The notes under the pieces: model-generated
The model's input: the letters and a program-made list of their open reading frames with translations, nothing else
Databases searched by the model: none
Told to the model about the DNA's origin: nothing
Position numbers and translations under genes: made by a program
Source of the DNA: Aquimarina megaterium XH134
GTDB taxonomy: Bacteria; Bacteroidota; Bacteroidia; Flavobacteriales; Flavobacteriaceae
DNA length: 64,000 bases
Assembly: GCF_000520975.1 (NCBI RefSeq)
Contig: NZ_JACB01000004.1
Span: 62,001 to 126,000 of the forward strand
Direction of reading: 5' to 3'
Shown: positions 17,133 to 24,744 of the stretch, piece after piece
Layout of the letters: the number at the start of each line of letters is the position of its first letter
Numbering within the stretch: the first letter of the stretch is position 1

Positions 17133-17151
17133 TATACCAATCGGTATATTT
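17133..17151. promoter_or_regulatory. Putative TetR operator copy 1 (before thioesterase)
   Basis: The palindrome TATACC-AATC-GGTATA (17133-17148) lies about 16 bp upstream of the thioesterase ATG. The 18 bases ATACCAATCGGTATATTT (17134-17151) are identical to a copy upstream of the tetR gene. The half-site layout is typical of TetR operators. Confidence 0.65.
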
Positions 17152-17171
17152 ATAGTTAAAAAAAATGATAA

Positions 17172-17768
17172 TTATCGTTTTAGGTTTTTATGGATCATAG
17201 CATCTATCTGATCCATGGTTTCAAGTAAATAACTATTATCTTCCATAGTATGGGTCATAAAAATAGCCCCCGTGATCATGCTATACAATCGTTTTGCATA
17301 TAGCATCGAGTCTACTTCCTCTTTTATTTCTTTACATTCTTTTCCGGCATCTATAAGTTTAGCAACATTGTTCTGGATTTTAGAGATTGCAGATTTTACG
17401 TGTTTAAAAAGAACAGGAACCTGATATTTTGCATCAACTCCCATATTAAGTACAGGGCAGCCGCCTACCTCTTGAGTAAAATTATAATAGTTTCGATAAA
17501 AGTCGGTAACCAAAAACAATTTCTCGATAGGTGATTTACTTAAAGCTTGATGATCGGCTATTCGACCAATCATATTTCCTTCGGTCATCTTAAAAGCAGC
17601 AATAGCTAATTCTTCTTTATTTTTAAAATTACCATAGATAGCACCTTTAGTAAGCCCGGTAGCTTTGGTGATGTCGCTCAAACTTGTTGCAGCATACCCG
17701 TTTTTGTTAAAAATGGGAGCAACAGTTTGAATTATAAATTCTGCAGTTTGTTCGGCTTTGGTAAGCAT
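17172..17768 (-). CDS. TetR/AcrR family transcriptional regulator
   Basis: This 198-residue repressor has an N-terminal helix-turn-helix (GYAATSLSDITKATGLTKGAIYGNFKNKEELA, about 24-55), the hallmark of the family, and an all-helical ligand-binding domain. An operator-like palindrome occurs both in its own promoter (17804-17821) and before the downstream thioesterase gene. This supports autoregulation and control of the thioesterase, with an acyl-CoA or related lipid as the likely effector (inference). Confidence 0.9.
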   Translation of the reverse strand: MLTKAEQTAEFIIQTVAPIFNKNGYAATSLSDITKATGLTKGAIYGNFKNKEELAIAAFKMTEGNMIGRIADHQALSKSPIEKLFLVTDFYRNYYNFTQEVGGCPVLNMGVDAKYQVPVLFKHVKSAISKIQNNVAKLIDAGKECKEIKEEVDSMLYAKRLYSMITGAIFMTHTMEDNSYLLETMDQIDAMIHKNLKR

Positions 17769-17788
17769 GTTTTACTAAAAAATATAAT

Positions 17789-17821
17789 CAAATATACTAA
17801 AAAATACCAATCGGTATATTT
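17789..17821 (-). promoter_or_regulatory. tetR promoter with operator copy 2
   Basis: On the minus strand a perfect -7 box TATATTTG (17789-17796) lies about 20 bp before the tetR ATG. The palindrome ATACC-AATC-GGTAT with flanks (17804-17821) begins 7 bp upstream of that box, so a bound repressor would block the polymerase. The 18-base match to 17134-17151 is exact. Confidence 0.65.
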
Positions 17822-17884
17822 TTTAACATCACAAATATTTTATTTTAACATGTTTTGAAGAGAGCTTAATAAAAAAAGGAATCT

Positions 17885-18532
17885 TTAATTCTGGCGGATA
17901 TTACCATAAATATGATCCAAAGGTTCTGTATTGGTAATACTTTTTGGTAGGTTACAAGCATCTTCTATCTTCATTTTTTGAAAATCGAGTAAAAGATCAA
18001 ATTTTTCAAGAGCAACTTGAGCCTGATCACATCCCACATTTATGTTTCTAATATTGTTAGTTTTGATTTTTTTTGGACTACTACTCCTATTTTCAAAATC
18101 TTTAAACTGGCATTTTATAACGTTTCTATCTTTAAAATAAAAGCGTTCTTCAAGTGTTAATACAACATCTGCTAGCCTGCGCTTACCAGAACGACTTCTT
18201 TCATAATCTTTATACCAGACCTTATGAATAGCATATTGGAAAAATAATTGATTATCCCAAATATAAAATTCATCTCTAAATTTTACATGACCTAGAGTAT
18301 ATGTGTGTACGATATGTTTTAACTCGGTACCATTATAATAAAAGGTAAGCGACCCTTTTTCTGTTGATTCATCACAAGAATAATCGGTATGGTGTTGTCT
18401 AAGTGTATTGGTGTCTACTAATTCTCGAATTAATTGATATTTATTTCTAATATCAGATAAGGCTCCCTTTTTGCTTTGGCCCAGGGAGATGTGTGAAATT
18501 AATAAAAGTGCAAACAATATGGTTGGTCTCAT
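17885..18532 (-). CDS. Secreted hypothetical protein
   Basis: This 215-residue protein has a signal peptide (1-18, HISLGQ). The mature region contains SLTFYYNGTELKHIVHTYTLGHVKFRDEFYIWDNQLFFQYAIHKVWY, a beta-rich stretch alternating charged and aromatic residues, and a short conserved-looking C-terminal helix. I do not recognise the family. Its own transcript is likely: the upstream neighbour clpB ends with a terminator 170 bp away and the tetR gene follows 116 bp later. Confidence 0.7.
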   Translation of the reverse strand: MRPTILFALLLISHISLGQSKKGALSDIRNKYQLIRELVDTNTLRQHHTDYSCDESTEKGSLTFYYNGTELKHIVHTYTLGHVKFRDEFYIWDNQLFFQYAIHKVWYKDYERSRSGKRRLADVVLTLEERFYFKDRNVIKCQFKDFENRSSSPKKIKTNNIRNINVGCDQAQVALEKFDLLLDFQKMKIEDACNLPKSITNTEPLDHIYGNIRQN

Positions 18533-18596
18533 TGAGGAAGCAATGTACTTAAAAACCTTGTTTTTTTCTTTATTTAGTTATTAACCATTGTAGGAA

Positions 18597-18668
18597 TAAT
18601 TTTGTTAATATCTACGGTAAAACCGTAATCCGTGCTGCTCAACAAAATATAATATTGTTGATTTTTTT
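18597..18668 (+). ncRNA. Candidate small RNA with own -7 box and terminator
   Basis: A TAATTTTG -7 box (18597-18604) is followed at transcription-start distance by a hairpin (TACGGT-AAA-ACCGTA, 18613-18627), a short linker, and a second hairpin (TCAACAA ... TTGTTGA, 18639-18645 and 18655-18661) with seven T directly after it. This gives a predicted RNA of about 58 bases, starting near 18611, in a 213 bp gap between two minus-strand genes. There is no TTG element at the right spacing and the second stem is AT-rich, so this is only a candidate. Confidence 0.3.
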
Positions 18669-18681
18669 GTTTAAAACTAAT

Positions 18682-18714
18682 AGAGCTATTGATTTTTTTT
18701 AAACCAATAGCTCT
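18682..18714 (-). terminator. clpB terminator
   Basis: The 10 bp perfect arms AGAGCTATTG (18682-18691) and CAATAGCTCT (18705-18714) have a 13-base loop, 31 bp beyond the clpB stop codon. A T-rich stretch follows on the minus strand. Confidence 0.55.
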
Positions 18715-18745
18715 GCTTTTAGGTAAAATTACTATTATAGATTAA

Positions 18746-21346
18746 TTAAGAAACCAAATTTTCCTGATTTCTAAATACTAGATTACTATCAAATTCATCA
18801 AGTAAAATTACACTTTCTGTAGAAATTTTACCTGCTAGAATTTCTTTTGATAGTTTATTTAAAACTTCTTTTTGAATTGTACGTTTCACTGGTCTGGCGC
18901 CAAATTCTGGTTGAAAACCTCTTTCAGAAAGATAGGCTATAGCTTGTTCTGTAGCATCCAAAGTTATGTGTTGCTCTGCCAGCATTTTAGAAACATGTTT
19001 TAACTGAAGCTTTACAATTTCGTTGATATTAGCTTTGGTAAGCGGAGAAAACATAATGATATCATCTATTCTGTTTAAAAACTCTGGACGAACAGATTGT
19101 TTTAATATCCCTAATACTTCAACTTTGGCAGCTTCCATAGCGGTATCCATATCTTTGATGGTTTCAAATTTTTCTTGTATAATATGGCTACCCATGTTGC
19201 TGGTCATGATAATGATGGTGTTTCTAAAATCGGCAACTCTACCTTTATTATCGGTCAAACGACCTTCATCCAATACTTGTAGTAACACATTAAACGTATC
19301 TGGATGTGCTTTTTCTATCTCGTCTAGTAAGACTACAGAGTATGGTTTTCTTCGAACCGCTTCAGTTAATTGCCCACCTTCATCATATCCTACATATCCG
19401 GGAGGTGCACCCATTAGTCTGCTTACTGCATGACGTTCCTGGTATTCACTCATATCTATTCGAGTCATAGCAGTTTCATCATTAAAGAGGTATTCTGCCA
19501 GCGCTTTTGCTAATTCTGTTTTACCTACCCCGGTAGTTCCTAGAAATAAGAATGATCCGATTGGCTTTTTTTGATCTTGTAAACCTGCACGACTTCTTCT
19601 TACAGCATCACTAACAGCTTGTATGGCTTCGGTTTGTCCAACTACACGTTTTTGTAATTCTTCTTCGAGTACCAACAATTTTTCGCGTTCACTTTGTAGC
19701 ATTTTGGTTACCGGTATCCCTGTCCATTTTGCTATTACTTCTGCAATATCATCATTGGTCACTTCTTCTTTAATAAGCGAAGATTTACTTTGTTGCTCAT
19801 TTAACTGCTTTTGTAACTCATCCAGTCGCTCTTGGGCTTCTTTTATTTTTCCATATCGTAGTTCGGCTACTTTTCCATAATCTCCATTCCTCTCTGCGCG
19901 TTCTGCTTCAAGTTTAAATTCTTCAATATCTGTTTTTGCATTTTGAATAGCGTCTACAACTTCTTTCTCGCTTTGCCATTTAGAGAAAATCTCATTACGT
20001 TCTTCTTTAATATTCGCAAGATCACCATTAAGTGCTTTTAACTTGGTTTCATCGTCTTCTCGTTTTATGGCTTCGATTTCAATTTCAAGTTGCATAATCT
20101 TTCTATCAAGCACATCGAGTTCTTCGGGTTTAGAATTAATTTCCATTCGTAATTTAGAAGCAGCTTCATCCATTAAATCAATAGCCTTATCGGGTAAAAA
20201 TCTATTTGTGATATAGCGCTGTGACAATTCTACCGCAGCGATTATAGCTTCGTCTTTTATGCGTACTTTATGATGTGTTTCATATTTTTCTTTAATTCCT
20301 CTAAGAATAGATATCGCACTTTCTGTATCCGGCTCATCGACTGTAACTTTTTGAAAACGCCTTTCCAGAGCTTTATCTTTTTCAAAATACTTTTGATATT
20401 CATCCAGAGTTGTGGCTCCAATTGCGCGAAGTTCTCCTCTTGCTAAAGCTGGTTTTAGGATATTAGCAGCATCCATAGCTCCCTGGCCACCTCCTGCGCC
20501 TACAAGAGTATGGATTTCATCAATAAATAGTACGATGTCGCCATCACTAGAAGTTACTTCTTTTACGACAGATTTAAGACGTTCTTCAAATTCTCCTTTA
20601 AATTTGGCTCCGGCAATTAATGCTCCCATATCTAAAGAAAAAATTTGTTTGTTCTTTAGGTTTTCGGGAATATCTCCTGCAATAATTCGATGAGCTAATC
20701 CTTCGGCAATAGCAGTTTTACCTACTCCGGGCTCACCAACCAGCATTGGATTGTTTTTGGTACGGCGAGAAAGGATTTGTAATATCCTTCGGATTTCTTC
20801 ATCACGACCAATAACAGGGTCTAATTTTCCGCTTTCTGCCATTTCGTTAAGATTCTTAGCATATTTGCTTAGAGCCTGATAGGTCTCTTCGGCATTTTGC
20901 GATGTTACTCGCTCGCCTTTTCTGATCTCATTAATAGCTTCGGTTAAATGTTTTTCTGTTACTCCCTGATCTTTTAGGATTTGCGCAATCTTACTTTTAG
21001 ATTTAAAAATGGCAATCACCAGATGTTCAATAGAAACATACTCGTCATTCATTTTTTTAGCAATAATACTTGCTTCATTTAGTGATTTTCCGGCCTCTCT
21101 TGATAGCTGTAATTCCCCACCAGAAACTTTAGGAAAGCTTTCTAGTGTACTATCAAGAACTTGTTGTAAAAGATCGAGGTTTACATTTAACTTTTTTAGC
21201 AAAAATGGAAGCACATTCTCATCTACATTAAAAATAGCTTTAAAAATGTGTTCATTTTCAATTTGTTGATGTCCAAAACCTTGAGCAAGCTGTTGAGCTT
21301 GTTGTATGGCTTCTTGTGATTTTATAGTGAAATTATTAAAATTCAT
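18746..21346 (-). CDS. clpB: ATP-dependent chaperone ClpB
   Basis: This 866-residue disaggregase works with DnaK to pull proteins out of aggregates. The N-terminal Clp_N repeats (about 1-145) are followed by AAA-1 with Walker A GEPGVGKTA (about 206-214) and Walker B VLFIDEIHT, the coiled-coil middle domain (about 410-530) that marks ClpB, and AAA-2 with Walker A GTTGVGKTE and VVLLDEIEKAH. The length is full. A promoter candidate lies at 21379-21410, consistent with separate stress-responsive expression. Confidence 0.97.
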   Translation of the reverse strand: MNFNNFTIKSQEAIQQAQQLAQGFGHQQIENEHIFKAIFNVDENVLPFLLKKLNVNLDLLQQVLDSTLESFPKVSGGELQLSREAGKSLNEASIIAKKMNDEYVSIEHLVIAIFKSKSKIAQILKDQGVTEKHLTEAINEIRKGERVTSQNAEETYQALSKYAKNLNEMAESGKLDPVIGRDEEIRRILQILSRRTKNNPMLVGEPGVGKTAIAEGLAHRIIAGDIPENLKNKQIFSLDMGALIAGAKFKGEFEERLKSVVKEVTSSDGDIVLFIDEIHTLVGAGGGQGAMDAANILKPALARGELRAIGATTLDEYQKYFEKDKALERRFQKVTVDEPDTESAISILRGIKEKYETHHKVRIKDEAIIAAVELSQRYITNRFLPDKAIDLMDEAASKLRMEINSKPEELDVLDRKIMQLEIEIEAIKREDDETKLKALNGDLANIKEERNEIFSKWQSEKEVVDAIQNAKTDIEEFKLEAERAERNGDYGKVAELRYGKIKEAQERLDELQKQLNEQQSKSSLIKEEVTNDDIAEVIAKWTGIPVTKMLQSEREKLLVLEEELQKRVVGQTEAIQAVSDAVRRSRAGLQDQKKPIGSFLFLGTTGVGKTELAKALAEYLFNDETAMTRIDMSEYQERHAVSRLMGAPPGYVGYDEGGQLTEAVRRKPYSVVLLDEIEKAHPDTFNVLLQVLDEGRLTDNKGRVADFRNTIIIMTSNMGSHIIQEKFETIKDMDTAMEAAKVEVLGILKQSVRPEFLNRIDDIIMFSPLTKANINEIVKLQLKHVSKMLAEQHITLDATEQAIAYLSERGFQPEFGARPVKRTIQKEVLNKLSKEILAGKISTESVILLDEFDSNLVFRNQENLVS

Positions 21347-21378
21347 AGTCTCTTATTTTGAGTTTTCTAGTAGAGAAT

Positions 21379-21410
21379 CAAATAATATTCCTACTTTGGT
21401 AATGTGTCAA
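21379..21410 (-). promoter_or_regulatory. Candidate clpB promoter
   Basis: Read on the minus strand, TTG (21408-21410) is followed after about 20 bases by TATTATTTG (21379-21387), a -7 box with one extra base relative to TAnnTTTG. It ends 32 bp before the clpB ATG. Confidence 0.35.
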
Positions 21411-21491
21411 AATGTCTTGTAACTACTTGGTTTTGCTGACTTTTTGACGTAATGTAAAGTTACGAATTTTGTTACGACCAATATATGATTA

Positions 21492-21524
21492 TAGTCAATT
21501 TTAAAAATCAATTGACTAAGTTTG
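21492..21524 (+). promoter_or_regulatory. Inverted repeat abutting the -7 box of the ytxJ gene
   Basis: The 9 bp perfect arms TAGTCAATT (21492-21500) and AATTGACTA (21510-21518) end inside a -7 box TAAGTTTG (21517-21524) placed 24 bp before the YtxJ ATG. There is no TTG element at the usual spacing. The position suggests a regulator-binding site overlapping the promoter. Confidence 0.45.
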
Positions 21525-21548
21525 TGGTCATTCATATTAAAGAAAAAA

Positions 21549-21944
21549 ATGGGAATATTTGGTAAATTATTTGGATCAGAAGAGAAAGAGCCTAAGCAAG
21601 AAAAACAAGCTTTGCCATGGCAAGTACTTAATTCTGTTTCGCAATTAGAGGAAATTACAAAGGCATCAAAGACTAAAACGCAGGCTATTTTTAAGCATTC
21701 GACTCGTTGTGGTATTAGTAGAATGGTAATTCGTAATTTTGAAAGCAGTTTTGATATTACAGAAGATCAAATAGATTTGTATTATCTTGATCTATTGAAT
21801 CATCGTGATGTATCTGCAGAAGTAGCTGCAAAATTTCAAGTATTTCACGAATCACCACAATTTATTGTTATTAGAAATGGCGTTACCGTGCATCACTCTT
21901 CACATAGTATGATTACACCTCAGGTATTGCATCAGTTTGTATAA
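21549..21944 (+). CDS. ytxJ: YtxJ-type bacillithiol-linked monothiol protein
   Basis: This 131-residue thioredoxin-like protein matches YtxJ (DUF2847), proposed to act as a monothiol bacilliredoxin removing bacillithiol from protein cysteines. The motif KHSTRCGISRMV holds the single active-site cysteine, and the C-terminal half keeps the thioredoxin strands (QFIVIRNGVTVHHSSHSMI). The start was placed at the ATG at 21549 (MGIFGKLFG), not the frame's earlier ATG at 21522, because the 27 extra bases add no family sequence. It converges with the haemoglobin gene, one base apart. Confidence 0.82.
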   Translation: MGIFGKLFGSEEKEPKQEKQALPWQVLNSVSQLEEITKASKTKTQAIFKHSTRCGISRMVIRNFESSFDITEDQIDLYYLDLLNHRDVSAEVAAKFQVFHESPQFIVIRNGVTVHHSSHSMITPQVLHQFV

Positions 21945-21945
21945 A

Positions 21946-22365
21946 TTATTTGTTTGGAATCATTTTGTGAGAAGGTCTATCCTGAAACATTTTTACGAAT
22001 AATGTTGTACTCATTTTTCTGGCGCGATTTTTAGCTAAAGTAGCGAGTTCACCTTCAAAAAGGTCGTCTATTGTGGCGATCCATAGTTGTAACCATATTC
22101 CAAAGTGTACATTTGTAATGCTATGATTAAATGTTCGATCTACTTGTTTATGAACTTCAATTGGGTTTCCTTTAAATTTTGGAACAAATAAGAGATTGGT
22201 TTCCCAAAAATCGATTAATCTATCTAAATGTTTATCCCAATCTTTTATCATATGATTAAAAATAGGGCCTAAGTGCTCTTCTTTTCTGATTTTTTTATAA
22301 AATATAGAAACTAAGATTGCTACATCATCTCTATTTCTGATATCATTTTTAGGAATCACTTTCAT
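21946..22365 (-). CDS. Group III truncated haemoglobin
   Basis: This 139-residue haem protein of the 2-over-2 globin fold has the group III features: no glycine-rich loop at the start, RDDVAILVSIFYKKIRKEEHLGPIF, FWETNLLF, and the proximal histidine in the F-helix region (HFGIWLQLW). Group III globins are linked to nitric-oxide or oxygen chemistry. Upstream on the same strand are a small membrane protein and a Crp/Fnr regulator, suggesting a redox-gas responsive cluster. Confidence 0.85.
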   Translation of the reverse strand: MKVIPKNDIRNRDDVAILVSIFYKKIRKEEHLGPIFNHMIKDWDKHLDRLIDFWETNLLFVPKFKGNPIEVHKQVDRTFNHSITNVHFGIWLQLWIATIDDLFEGELATLAKNRARKMSTTLFVKMFQDRPSHKMIPNK

Positions 22366-22378
22366 TTGCTTTTTGTTC

Positions 22379-22400
22379 TAAGAAGTCTTATAGCTTCTTA
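22379..22400. repeat. Inverted repeat upstream of the haemoglobin gene
   Basis: The arms TAAGAAG (22379-22385) and CTTCTTA (22394-22400) are separated by 8 bases, 14 bp before the haemoglobin ATG and just after the preceding gene's stop codon. It could be a dimeric-regulator site or a weak attenuating hairpin; no T run follows. Confidence 0.3.
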
Positions 22401-22406
22401 TTTACA

Positions 22407-22688
22407 TTAATAAAAGGCGATATTCAGTAATACTAAAAGAGTATTAATTACCAGACTCGCAATTAATAGATTGAATACAAATTTAGCTTTCATTTGAGCT
22501 AGAATAGATGCATTAAATGCCATACAAACGATTACGCAAAGAGATAATTGAACGACTTGCGAAAAAGATCTGTCCTGCATAAGAATGTACATTGCTGCAA
22601 CAGACCCTAAACAACTGGAAAGAATAATCATTAATGGTATATATGCCATATACATTTCCTTAAAATCCTTTAATAACTTCGAATACAT
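22407..22688 (-). CDS. Small three-span membrane protein
   Basis: This 93-residue protein is almost entirely hydrophobic, with spans near 13-35, 46-66 and 70-92 and few charged residues. I recognise no family motif. It sits between the Crp/Fnr gene (91 bp upstream) and the haemoglobin gene (41 bp downstream), all on the minus strand, so a role in the same response is plausible but unproven. Confidence 0.65.
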   Translation of the reverse strand: MYSKLLKDFKEMYMAYIPLMIILSSCLGSVAAMYILMQDRSFSQVVQLSLCVIVCMAFNASILAQMKAKFVFNLLIASLVINTLLVLLNIAFY

Positions 22689-22779
22689 AACAATTACTTT
22701 TAGTGTTATTCAAAGGTATTTCAAGGAAGCGTCATGGTTTTATGATCTTAATCATAAAAAAGTAAATTGAAGGTGAAAA

Positions 22780-23379
22780 TTATCGATATACTTTCCTGTC
22801 TTTAATAAAGAGTTCTCCTTTTTGCTCTAGTTTTTTGATGCTTCTTATAACAGTTTCTACGCGTAATCCAGTTAGATCGGCAAGTTGTTGTCTGGTTAGT
22901 TCTACTTTGTATGTATTTGATTCTATTGTGTTTGGGTCGCTATTTTTTTTGAAGTAATCAAGAATTCTAAGAATACGATGTTCTGGTTCTTGAGTAGATA
23001 TTTCAGAGACCATAATTGCTTTGTAATATAACCGTAAAGCTAGTGTACTGGTGAATTTATGATGAATATCAGGGTTTTCTTCTAAAAATTTTAAGAATTT
23101 TTCTTTTGGTAATTGCCAGACCTCAGAATCTACAATAGCTTCTGCATTGGCTGGATATTTAAAATCTGCAAATAAAGGAGGTTCACCAAAGCTTTTTTCT
23201 TTGGTAAAAATACCTTGTATGTATTCTTTCCCTTCCTGATTATAATTATTCATTTTAATCTCTCCCTGGTGTACCTGATAATAATAACGGGCAATAGAAC
23301 CTTCTCTAAAAAGAAACTCTCCTCGTTTATATTTTTTTAGTACCGCCCCCGAATTAAGTAAACTTGTGTGATCGATCAT
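22780..23379 (-). CDS. Crp/Fnr family transcriptional regulator
   Basis: This 199-residue regulator has an N-terminal cyclic-nucleotide-binding beta-roll (KRGEFLFREGSIARYYYQVHQGEIKM) and a C-terminal winged helix (ELTRQQLADLTGLRVETVIRSIKKLEQKGELF, about 155-188). There is no cysteine cluster for an Fe-S centre, so it is not an Fnr in the strict sense. Haem- or NO-responsive DNR/NNR-type proteins share this build. Together with the haemoglobin gene it suggests a nitrosative or low-oxygen response (inference). Confidence 0.88.
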   Translation of the reverse strand: MIDHTSLLNSGAVLKKYKRGEFLFREGSIARYYYQVHQGEIKMNNYNQEGKEYIQGIFTKEKSFGEPPLFADFKYPANAEAIVDSEVWQLPKEKFLKFLEENPDIHHKFTSTLALRLYYKAIMVSEISTQEPEHRILRILDYFKKNSDPNTIESNTYKVELTRQQLADLTGLRVETVIRSIKKLEQKGELFIKDRKVYR

Positions 23380-23449
23380 ACTTACAATTCTCTATTATGT
23401 AGTACCAATCTATTAAGATCGAATAACATTATAATTATAGTGTAATGTA

Positions 23450-24637
23450 TTATTTAAAACGATAATTAGTAATAATATTCTTCAATTTGTTTTTTAAATC
23501 TTCTCCAGAATCATATACCATTTGCTCATTAGAAGGAAATGGTACTGATTTTAACCCTAAATATCCTAACAAACCATCTTCTAAAGCTCGTTTATCTCCA
23601 TTATAATTTGCATAAATATGTTGAAAAACGTATTCGCTTGCAATAGGAAAAGCATCTAGCAGTTGTCTTGTTCTTAAGTCTCGATATTGAACATTACCCA
23701 CAACATTCGTAGCTTTAAACTGTGTGAATTCATAATATTCACAATGTACTTTTACCATTCTGTCTACTTTCACTTTTTCGCCTTTATCATCAATTACGAT
23801 TTCGTCATTTTCATCAAGTAGATATTCCCAACCATCTTTAATCAACTTTTCTTTTTGTAATTGACGCTCCTTAATTTGTTCTGGAGATATATTAATTTCT
23901 CTTAATTCTACTTCCATAGCATAATCATATGGGATAGATTTTTGAGGTTGACTATGGTATACTGTCCATAGATCATTAAGGCCATATGTTCCAAAATTAA
24001 GTAAGTCACTTTCTAGTCTCTTAGGAATAATAACATCGGTTCTATTCTTCATCGTTACTTTTACAAAATCGGTCCCTTTTTGATGAGCTTCATCAATCAT
24101 CTCTCGCGTATTTTTGTAGTTAGGAGTAATTTTGTTCAGGTAGTTTAAATCTTCATATACTGCTCTATAATCTGCTTTTCTTTTGGCAGAGGTTAATAAA
24201 GCTTTGGCATTATTAAATAAGTATTGAGAAAGTTTATCTTTTGTATTTATAATCTTTTGATCATAGTTGTGTAGTATAAAGTTAGCGTTACGACCTTCTT
24301 CAACAAGATATAGTGGTAACAATGGTTTTATACGTTCTTGTCTATTCTTTAGGGATAAGTATGTATTATAAATACGTTCAAGGTTTGCAGGATTTCCTTC
24401 TTTTTCTAGATATGCAATGGCATTATTGTCTCGATCTAGAGCTTTTGCATATGCTTGTTCTAGCATAAGGATAATAGGTTGTTTTCCTTTTTTTCCTTTG
24501 TTTGTTCTAAGCTTGTTTAAAGCAATATTTATAGCTTGATCATAATTTCCTGTGTTAAGTGCCTTTTCAGTTTTTTTAACACTGCTACATGAAAAAATAA
24601 TTGTAGTTGTAAGTAGTAGGAGTAGTAGTTTTTTCAT
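23450..24637 (-). CDS. Large hypothetical lipoprotein
   Basis: This 395-residue lipoprotein has a signal peptide with lipobox FSCS (C17), followed by TPR-like helices near the start (ALNTGNYDQAINIALNKL, QPIILMLEQAYAKAL). The later region is mixed alpha/beta, with WEYLLDENDEIVIDDKGEKVKVDR and a C-terminal segment around FQHIYANYNGDKRALE. I do not recognise a named family. It is likely in the outer membrane or its inner leaflet. It stands on its own, with the fahA terminator upstream. Confidence 0.75.
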   Translation of the reverse strand: MKKLLLLLLTTTIIFSCSSVKKTEKALNTGNYDQAINIALNKLRTNKGKKGKQPIILMLEQAYAKALDRDNNAIAYLEKEGNPANLERIYNTYLSLKNRQERIKPLLPLYLVEEGRNANFILHNYDQKIINTKDKLSQYLFNNAKALLTSAKRKADYRAVYEDLNYLNKITPNYKNTREMIDEAHQKGTDFVKVTMKNRTDVIIPKRLESDLLNFGTYGLNDLWTVYHSQPQKSIPYDYAMEVELREINISPEQIKERQLQKEKLIKDGWEYLLDENDEIVIDDKGEKVKVDRMVKVHCEYYEFTQFKATNVVGNVQYRDLRTRQLLDAFPIASEYVFQHIYANYNGDKRALEDGLLGYLGLKSVPFPSNEQMVYDSGEDLKNKLKNIITNYRFK

Positions 24638-24691
24638 ATCAATAATATTTTGATTTGGGTATTGAAAACAACTTTGATGCCAAAAGATAAT

Positions 24692-24723
24692 AAAAAAACC
24701 TCGAAAACTATTTTTCCGAGGTT
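24692..24723 (-). terminator. fahA terminator
   Basis: The 7 bp GC-containing arms AACCTCG (24697-24703) and CGAGGTT (24717-24723) are followed on the minus strand by a run of seven T (24692-24698). This is a classic intrinsic terminator 21 bp past the fumarylacetoacetase stop codon. Confidence 0.82.
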
Positions 24724-24744
24724 ATATAATGGTTTGTACGTTCT

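Noticed and set aside
19023..21269. Plus-strand frames within clpB
   Set aside because: They are antisense to conserved ClpB motifs and rich in S and I, as expected for shadows.
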